Part shown: piece after piece, positions 57,971-64,000 of the stretch
Numbering within the stretch: the stretch's first letter is position 1
How the letters are laid out: each line of letters begins with the position of its first letter
DNA from: Gemmatimonadota bacterium
GTDB lineage: Bacteria; Gemmatimonadota; Gemmatimonadetes; Longimicrobiales; Gaopeijiaceae
Length of the DNA stretch: 64,000 bases
Assembly (NCBI GenBank): GCA_021295815.1
Contig: JAGWBQ010000016.1
Span: forward strand, 1-64,000
Reading direction: 5' to 3'
The notes under the pieces: generated by a model
What the model was told of the DNA's origin: nothing
Databases searched by the model: none
What the model saw: only the letters and a program-made list of their open reading frames with translations
Program-made: the position numbers and the translations under genes

Positions 57971-60576
57971 AGAGCCTGCGGCATTCCGTGATCGGATCCC
58001 GCCAGCGCCGGGTGGAAGGGCTCGACAAGTCTAGCGGCCGAGCCCTCTACACCGACGACATCGCGCTTCCCGGAATGCTCCACGGGAAGATCCTGCGGAG
58101 TCCGCATCCGCACGCGCGCATCCTCTCGATAGACACCTCCAAGGCTCGTTCGCTCGCGGGCGTGCGCGGTGTGGTCACCGGTGCGGACATGCCGGTGCGG
58201 TACGGCATCATCCCTTGGACACCTGACGAGTATCCGCTCGCTCTCGATCGGGTTCGCTACGTGGGGGACGGCGTGGCGGCTGTGGCGGCGGTCGACGAAG
58301 ACACCGCGATCGCGGCCTTGCGTCTGATCGACGTCGAATACGAGGAGCTGCCCAGCTTTCTGGATGCGTACGACTCGGCCGACGCCGACGGGTCCGCACC
58401 CTACATCCACGAGCCGCGCAAGCCGGGCGGGAACGGCAACGTCACCAAGCGCGTGCAGCTCGCCTTCGGCGAGGTGGACTCCGCCATGGTCGGCTCGGAT
58501 GTGGTCGTGGAGGGCGAGTACTTCTTCGAGGGCACCACCCACGCGCCCATCGAGCCTCACTGCGCCATCGGAAGGTGGGAGCCGGACGGAACGCCCACCG
58601 GCGTTTCGCCGCACAGCGAGTCGCCGAGCGCTTCGGCCGGCGGGACCGGAGGCCGTCTCACCGTCTGGTCGGCCACCCAGGTGCCGCACTACTTGCACCG
58701 CGAACTTGGCAGGGTGCTCGGTCTCGATCAGGCGAGAGTCAGGGTCCTGCAGCCCATGGTCGGCGGGGCCTTCGGCGGCAAGAGCGAGCCCTTCGATCTG
58801 GAATTCTGCGTCGCGAAGCTGGCGATGATCACCGGCAGACCGGTCAAGATCCTCTACACCCGCGAGGAGGTGTTCTACGCGCATCGCGGGCGCCATCCCT
58901 TCCACATGAAGTATCGCACGGGCGCCGACTCCGACGGACATCTGGCCGCGGTGGACGCAGAAATACTCCTGGACGGCGGGGCCTACGCATCGTTCGGACT
59001 GGTCACCACCTACTACTCCGGCCAGTTGCTGTGCGCGCCTTACGCTATGCCGGCATACCGCTTCGACTCCACCAGGGTTTACACGAACAAGCCGGCGTGC
59101 GGCCCGAAGCGCGGCCACGGTTCGGTGCAGCCTCGTTTCGCGTTCGAGGTTCAGCTCGACAAGCTTGCCGAGCGGTGCTCGCTCGACCCGTTCGAATTGC
59201 GAAGGCGCAACCTCCTCGCGGATGGAGAGAGGACTCTCAACGAACTGCGCGTGACCTCCAACGGCTTTGGAACATGTCTGGACGCCGTGGAACGCGCGAG
59301 CGACTGGAGGCGCAAGTTCCGGAGACTTCCTTTCGGACGCGGCGTGGGCGTGGCCGGCTCCACCTACATATCGGGGACCAACTATCCGATCTACCCGAAC
59401 GAGATGCCCCAGTCCGCGATTCAGATGCAGATCGACCGGTCGGGGCGGGTGGCGGTCTTCAGCGGCGCGAGCGAGATCGGGCAGGGATGCGATTCGATGG
59501 TCGCCTACGTCGCCGCCGAGGAGCTGGGCGTTCCGCTGGACTACGTCAGAGTGATGAGGGGCGACACGGACTTCACGCCGGTGGATCTGGGGGCCTACTC
59601 CAGCAGGGTCACCTTCATGCTCGGAAACGCCGCCATCGACGCCGCTCGCAAGCTGAAGCGGCTGGTGCGGAAGGCAGTCGCCGAGCACTGGAGCCGGGGC
59701 CACGCGGGTACCCGTGACGAGGACGCGGCCCACGCGGGCAACGGAAGCCGGGCGAACGGGGCGGGGCCCGAGAGTGCACCGCCGGTCTCGGCGCGGCAGG
59801 TGCTTCTCGCAGGTGGACGCGCCATGTACGCGCCCGACACCTCGGTGAGCATGCACATCCGGGAAGCTTTCGAACTCGCGGAGGCGCGCTTCGGGACGCT
59901 GACGGCGAGCGGCTGGTACAACACGCCGAAGGACGTTCACGGCAGCTATCGCGGAGCCACGATCGGCGCCTCGCCGGCGTACTCCTTCACCGCCCACGTC
60001 GCCGAGGTGGATGTCGATGTCGAGTCCGGATACGTGGACGTGCGCCGTATCTGGATCGCGCACGATTGCGGACGAGCTCTGAACCCGGTCCTGGTCGAGG
60101 GGCAGATGGAGGGTTCCGCCTACATGGGATTCGCCGAGGCCCTGATGGAGGAGCACCTTTTCAGGGATTCCTCCGAAGGAAGGGCCGGACTGCTCACGGC
60201 CCCCTCTCTACTCGACTATCGCATACCCACAAGCCTCGACACGCCCGAACTCCGTTCCCTGATCGTCGAGTCGATCGACCCCGAAGGCCCGTACGGCGCC
60301 AAGGAAGCCGGCGAAGGCCCGCTCCACCCGTCGATTCCGGCCATCGCCAACGCCATATACGATGCTATCGGCGTGCGCTTGGACCGTCTGCCCTTCACCC
60401 CGCCGAAGGTCTGGCGGGCGATCGCCTGTGCGGAGGAGCTCGGGACGCTGGGCAAACCCCGGCCGCCGCACCGAGCGGGCGGGCGAGAATCGATTCCAGC
60501 AAACGCGCGCACCTCGTCTTGCCGGCAGTTTGCGCCCCGCCCTCAAGGGCGAACGGAGGGCACGGACGGATGCTGA
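57967..60576 (+). CDS. Molybdenum hydroxylase large (molybdopterin) subunit
   Basis: 869 aa. The N-terminal domain starts SRQRRVEGLDKSSGRALYTDD. Cofactor motifs: QPMVGGAFGGKSEPFD, the RG/Q loop GPKRGHGSVQPRFAFE, ASEIGQGCDSMVAYVAAEEL, and the end GAKEAGEGPLHPSIPAIANA, in which the last Glu of GAKEAGEG is the catalytic base in the family. Two Gly/Ala/Ser-rich inserts (about 212-226 and 577-607) look like surface loops. The KEAGEG form and FAD partner favour the 4-hydroxybenzoyl-CoA reductase branch over bacterial xanthine oxidase. A proline- and arginine-rich tail follows the core. Confidence 0.88.
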   Translation: MKSLRHSVIGSRQRRVEGLDKSSGRALYTDDIALPGMLHGKILRSPHPHARILSIDTSKARSLAGVRGVVTGADMPVRYGIIPWTPDEYPLALDRVRYVGDGVAAVAAVDEDTAIAALRLIDVEYEELPSFLDAYDSADADGSAPYIHEPRKPGGNGNVTKRVQLAFGEVDSAMVGSDVVVEGEYFFEGTTHAPIEPHCAIGRWEPDGTPTGVSPHSESPSASAGGTGGRLTVWSATQVPHYLHRELGRVLGLDQARVRVLQPMVGGAFGGKSEPFDLEFCVAKLAMITGRPVKILYTREEVFYAHRGRHPFHMKYRTGADSDGHLAAVDAEILLDGGAYASFGLVTTYYSGQLLCAPYAMPAYRFDSTRVYTNKPACGPKRGHGSVQPRFAFEVQLDKLAERCSLDPFELRRRNLLADGERTLNELRVTSNGFGTCLDAVERASDWRRKFRRLPFGRGVGVAGSTYISGTNYPIYPNEMPQSAIQMQIDRSGRVAVFSGASEIGQGCDSMVAYVAAEELGVPLDYVRVMRGDTDFTPVDLGAYSSRVTFMLGNAAIDAARKLKRLVRKAVAEHWSRGHAGTRDEDAAHAGNGSRANGAGPESAPPVSARQVLLAGGRAMYAPDTSVSMHIREAFELAEARFGTLTASGWYNTPKDVHGSYRGATIGASPAYSFTAHVAEVDVDVESGYVDVRRIWIAHDCGRALNPVLVEGQMEGSAYMGFAEALMEEHLFRDSSEGRAGLLTAPSLLDYRIPTSLDTPELRSLIVESIDPEGPYGAKEAGEGPLHPSIPAIANAIYDAIGVRLDRLPFTPPKVWRAIACAEELGTLGKPRPPHRAGGRESIPANARTSSCRQFAPRPQGRTEGTDGC

Positions 60577-61583
60577 GGCTTCCTCGGTACCGCTATCACC
60601 GACCGACGGCTTTGGAGGAGGCGCAAGACGCCTACCTCATCCACGGACCGAAAGCCATGTTCATCAGCGGCGGCACGGACCTCATTCCCAACCTGAAGCA
60701 CCGTCTGTTCGAGCCCGAACACCTGATCTCGTTGCGGGGCGTCGCTTCGCTGAAGGGAATCTCGCGGTTGGGCGACGTCTTGCGCATCGGGGCGACCGAG
60801 ACTCTCACCGCCACGGCGGCCCATCCCTTGGTGCAGAGGCTCTTCCCCGCGCTTTCCGAGGCAGCGGGAGCGGTGGCCGGTCCGCAGCTTCGCAACTCCG
60901 GTACGATAGGCGGCAACGTCTGTCTCGAAACCCGCTGCACCTATTACAACCAGACCGAATTCTGGCGGAACGCCCTCGGCTACTGTCTGAAGAAGGACGG
61001 CGACGCCTGCCACGTCACGAGGGTCGGACGCAAGTGCGTGGCAGCGCATTCGGCCGACACTCCCCCGGTGCTCGCCTGCCTGGACGCCTCGGTGGAGATC
61101 GCCGATCGCTCCGGAACCAGGGTCGTGCCGGTCACCGAATTTTTCGTCGCCGACGGCATCGCCAACACCGTGCGAGGACCCCACGACCTGGTGGTCTCGG
61201 TGCACATTCCTCTGAGGTCGGCGAGTCTGCGCCAAGGGTACGCCAAGCTGCGGCAGCGTCGCTCCATCGACTTTCCGCTGCTCACGGTCGCGGTCTCGGC
61301 CGAGATGACCGAGGACGGCGCAGACGGCGGAAGGGTGAAGAAGGTAACCGGGGTGGTCACCGCTATGGGCTCCCGTCCGCGCCTGCTCACCGGCTGGAAC
61401 CGGATCGCCCGAGGAAACGGACTGACCGACGAGGTGATCGACGCGCTGGCCGAGCGCGCCCACCGCCAGTGCCACCCCCTGACGAACATCGCCGTCGATG
61501 TCGACTGGCGACGCGCCATGGTCCCCGTCTTCACGAGACGGGCCTTGGAGGCGGCCAAGGGTCGGCCGCCCCGCAGTGCTTAG
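60570..61583 (+). CDS. Molybdenum hydroxylase FAD subunit with [4Fe-4S] loop (HcrB-like)
   Basis: 337 aa from ATG 60570, overlapping the large-subunit stop. The FAD site is FISGGTDLIPNLKH and RNSGTIGGNVCLETRC. A loop of about 40 residues adds cysteines at 123, 139, 147 and 156 (TRCTYYNQTEFWRN, YCLKKDGDACHV, GRKC). The spacing 16/8/9 is the same as I recall for the [4Fe-4S] ligands of Thauera HcrB. Common xanthine dehydrogenase lacks this loop. HcrB-type complexes either reduce 4-hydroxybenzoyl-CoA or, in other taxa, do unstudied chemistry. No CoA ligase or benzoyl-CoA gene is in the window, so function stays open. Confidence 0.85.
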   Translation: MLRLPRYRYHRPTALEEAQDAYLIHGPKAMFISGGTDLIPNLKHRLFEPEHLISLRGVASLKGISRLGDVLRIGATETLTATAAHPLVQRLFPALSEAAGAVAGPQLRNSGTIGGNVCLETRCTYYNQTEFWRNALGYCLKKDGDACHVTRVGRKCVAAHSADTPPVLACLDASVEIADRSGTRVVPVTEFFVADGIANTVRGPHDLVVSVHIPLRSASLRQGYAKLRQRRSIDFPLLTVAVSAEMTEDGADGGRVKKVTGVVTAMGSRPRLLTGWNRIARGNGLTDEVIDALAERAHRQCHPLTNIAVDVDWRRAMVPVFTRRALEAAKGRPPRSA

Positions 61584-61636
61584 AACCCTGTGGACAACCT
61601 CGCACGAGCGACGAAGCGGCGTTTGCCCACGGGCTC

Positions 61637-64000
61637 TTAGCCCTCGCCCTCTTCGGGCAGCAACACCACCTTCACGAACTGGTCTTCGCGCAGATACTTG
61701 ACGGCGGCGGCGCGCACCTCCTCGGCGGTCCAGCTCTCGATAAAGCCGTACGACGGGATGTCGCGTATGTCGAACCCCCGGCTCTCGTAGGTCAGAAGCT
61801 GGCTTCGCCAGTACCCGTTCCGTCGCAGGTTGGTCTCCTTGTCGCGTCTCTGGGTTTCCCGCACCTTGGCCACCGTCTCGGCGTCCGGACCTTCCCGCCT
61901 GATGCGCTCGATCTCCTCGAAGACCACCGCGCTCAGCTCCTCGGCCCGCTCGGGATCCGAACCGTACTGGATATTGACCGCGTACTCCTCGTCCGGTCGA
62001 ATACTGAGCGACGAGCTGACGCTCACGCCATAGGTGCCTCCAAGGTCTTCACGCAACAGCTCGCGCAAGCGGATATCGAGCACTGACGCCAGGTTGCTCA
62101 ACGTGAGCTCTTCCTTGCGCGAGTACTCGCCGTCACCTGTGAAGACGATCATCGTCTGGCTCTGCGGCTCCAACCCTTTGTACACCACCTTCTCGATCAC
62201 CCCTTGAGGCGGGTCGATGCCGTGGTCCACCCAGGTCTCCTCACGGCCGAGGTCAGGCAGTGCGCCCAGGTAGGTCTCGACCAGCGGTCGCATCTCTGCC
62301 GTCGAGAAGCTTCCCACGAAGTAGAAGGTGAAGTCGGAGGCGTCGGCGAACCTTTCCCGGTAGAAATCCATGGCCACATCGAGGTCCGCGTCCGCCATCG
62401 CTCCGAGCATCGTCCCAAGGGAGGGCGCGCGCGGATGGCCCTGAGCCAGGACGTTTGCGAGGGTGTCCAGCATGACCATCTGAGGCGTCAACGCCATATT
62501 CATCATCATGGCCATCTGCGCCTTGAGCGCGTCGAACGCGGTCTCGTCCCTGCGAGGCTCGGTGAAGCCCAGATAGATGAGCTGGAAGGCGGTCTCGAGG
62601 TCCTGCGGCGACGCCGTGCCGCTGACGCCCTCGGTAAGCCCTCCGATGCTCATGGCCACGTTCGCCTGCTTGTCGGCCAGCATTCGGTTGAGGGAGATCC
62701 GGTCGAACTCCCCGGCTCCTCCGCTGCTCACCGCCTGGTCCGCAACCGTGGCGCTGACGAAATCTTCGTCGGTCGAGAGCGACACCCCGCCGGGGCTCGT
62801 AGCGGAGAAGACCACCTGATCTTCACGGAAATCGGTAGGCTTGAGGACGACGCGAACGCCGTTTTCGAGCTCCCAGACCGTCACTCCGACCTCCTCGATC
62901 ACCTCCTCCGAGACGACCGCAGAGCCTGCAGGGACTACGGGGAGAAGCTCGGACGAGAGCTCTTCCGCCACGTAGGGTGCGATATCCTTTTGGGCCACCG
63001 CCGCGAAGACGGCGTTCACGGCTTCCTCGTCCGGGGTGTCGAGCCCCTCCTTTTCGGGTCCGGCGACCGTGATCACGCGCCCCGCCTCGCTCAGCCAATC
63101 CTGCGCGAACGTGTTCGTCTCCTCCAGGTCGATGCCGGGGAGAAACTCTTCCACCATCGCCACCTCGGTCTCGACCGTCGGGTAGGTTCCGCCTTGGAGG
63201 AAGACGTTGACGTAGCGACCGGCGAGCGCGGCCGAACTCCGGTTGTCGGCTTCCGCGAGGGTGGCCTCCCAGCGTCTGGCCAAGGACGCCTTCTCGCGCT
63301 CGAGCTCGGGAGCGGTGAAGCCGTGGCGCGCCGCTCCCTCCACCTTGGTCAGCAAGGCATCGAGTCCGCGCTCGATCCCGTCTTCCGGTACGATCGCGCT
63401 GAACTGCGACGCGTCCACCCCTCGGACGAAGGAGCCGCGAGAGACGCCGCCGCCCAGGATGGGTGGTTCGGCCTCGAGAGTGAGCTCCTCTATCCGTTCG
63501 TTGAGCATCGCCGAGTAGAGGGAACGCACCAGACCCTGCCTGAAGGCGCCCACGGTACCACGCTCCTGCGGCGGCTGCTTGAAGAGAACGGACACCTGGG
63601 TGAACGCCACCTCGGGATCGGTGGAGACGATTGTGAGCGGGTCGTGGTCGATGGGAACCGTCGCCTCCTCGCGTGGCCGCGGATTCTCTGGGCCCCGGAG
63701 ACCGGCAAAGCTCTCCCTGATCATTCCCTCGATCTCCGCGCCGTCGAAATCGCCCACGGCCACCACCGCCATGAGGTCGGGGCGGTACCAGTCCCGGTAG
63801 AAGCGAAGCAAGGTCTCGGTCGGCGCGGAGCTGACCACGTCGGGACTTCCGATGGGCAGGCGATTCGCGTACCGCGACTCGTGGAAGATGACTGGCACCT
63901 GCTCGTCCGACACCCGCGCGTTCCCGCCGCGTCTTCCTCGCCACTCCTCCACGACTACCCCGCGCTCCTTGTCCACCTCCTCGGGAAGGAAGGTCAGGCC
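61637..64000 (-). CDS. M16-family peptidase, 5'-truncated
   Basis: The frame runs past the window edge, so the N-terminal catalytic HxxEH domain lies outside. What is seen begins near the ERGVVVEEWRGR motif that follows the active site. Then come the rest of the first M16 domain (PTETLLRFYRDWYRPDLMAV, VAVGDFDGAEIEGMI) and a second, inactive-type M16 pair with EDLGGTYGVSVSSSLS and RLRELLRE. Zinc proteases of this pitrilysin/PqqL type degrade small peptides and may be periplasmic. It converges with the hydroxylase genes. Confidence 0.88.
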   Translation of the reverse strand, partial: GLTFLPEEVDKERGVVVEEWRGRRGGNARVSDEQVPVIFHESRYANRLPIGSPDVVSSAPTETLLRFYRDWYRPDLMAVVAVGDFDGAEIEGMIRESFAGLRGPENPRPREEATVPIDHDPLTIVSTDPEVAFTQVSVLFKQPPQERGTVGAFRQGLVRSLYSAMLNERIEELTLEAEPPILGGGVSRGSFVRGVDASQFSAIVPEDGIERGLDALLTKVEGAARHGFTAPELEREKASLARRWEATLAEADNRSSAALAGRYVNVFLQGGTYPTVETEVAMVEEFLPGIDLEETNTFAQDWLSEAGRVITVAGPEKEGLDTPDEEAVNAVFAAVAQKDIAPYVAEELSSELLPVVPAGSAVVSEEVIEEVGVTVWELENGVRVVLKPTDFREDQVVFSATSPGGVSLSTDEDFVSATVADQAVSSGGAGEFDRISLNRMLADKQANVAMSIGGLTEGVSGTASPQDLETAFQLIYLGFTEPRRDETAFDALKAQMAMMMNMALTPQMVMLDTLANVLAQGHPRAPSLGTMLGAMADADLDVAMDFYRERFADASDFTFYFVGSFSTAEMRPLVETYLGALPDLGREETWVDHGIDPPQGVIEKVVYKGLEPQSQTMIVFTGDGEYSRKEELTLSNLASVLDIRLRELLREDLGGTYGVSVSSSLSIRPDEEYAVNIQYGSDPERAEELSAVVFEEIERIRREGPDAETVAKVRETQRRDKETNLRRNGYWRSQLLTYESRGFDIRDIPSYGFIESWTAEEVRAAAVKYLREDQFVKVVLLPEEGEG

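Overview
The window is GC-rich, densely packed bacterial chromosome. Its gene families together look like Gemmatimonadota: several CarboxypepD_reg/plug proteins, 6-bladed propeller proteins, a DUF5117-type metalloprotease, a Sdh1-like single-anchor succinate dehydrogenase and many lipoproteins. The phylum call is inferred from gene content only; there is no rRNA. I saw no insertion sequence, prophage or CRISPR array. No stretch over 300 bases lacks a gene; the largest gaps are about 260 nt (8832-9094) and about 230 nt (18355-18588, 29242-29471).

Layout. 1-7138 (+): the end of an ECF sigma gene, its anti-sigma factor, holA, a SPOR lipoprotein, mutS, a TonB-C lipoprotein and ddl, mostly overlapping. 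7245-8831 (-): an NTF2-like secreted protein and a frameshifted propeller pseudogene. 9095-18354 (+): rhomboid protease, EF-G-like GTPase, sdhCAB, a flavin amine-oxidase-like enzyme and an MpaB/Lcp-type oxygenase. 18589-27241 (-): ANKH-like transporter, then a tight nurA-herA-sbcD-sbcC DNA-end-resection operon. 27304-29241 (-): 17 tRNA genes, with a consensus promoter before tRNA-fMet and an intrinsic terminator between tRNA-fMet and the other sixteen.

29472-44980 alternates short units: a PafA-like phosphatase; a giant SARP/AAA regulator with an AraC regulator, divergent from a barrel-less plug protein; arginase with a DUF1707 protein; a stand-alone plug lipoprotein; an M20 deacylase; a 55-aa membrane peptide; a 7Fe ferredoxin; a second repeat/plug protein; cobalamin adenosyltransferase with a coiled-coil protein and an alpha/beta hydrolase; and a divergent DsbA-like lipoprotein. 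45031-51742 holds a zinc metalloprotease, DoxX, and an operon of bacilliredoxin, propeller, CBM9-like lipoprotein and Tat-exported glycosidase-like protein.

51951-61583 (+) runs: lipoprotein amidohydrolase, SprT-like protein, TonB-dependent receptor and a three-subunit molybdenum hydroxylase. The FAD subunit of the hydroxylase carries the cysteine loop of 4-hydroxybenzoyl-CoA reductase. I infer a scavenging unit for an N-heterocyclic or aromatic compound. The window ends inside an M16 peptidase gene.

The observations I rate highest are the archaeal-style resection operon, the family of plug-domain proteins without barrels, the uptake/molybdenum-hydroxylase locus, the terminator placed four bases before the 16-tRNA block, and a divergent pair of start codons 18 bp apart that appear to share a -10 element.
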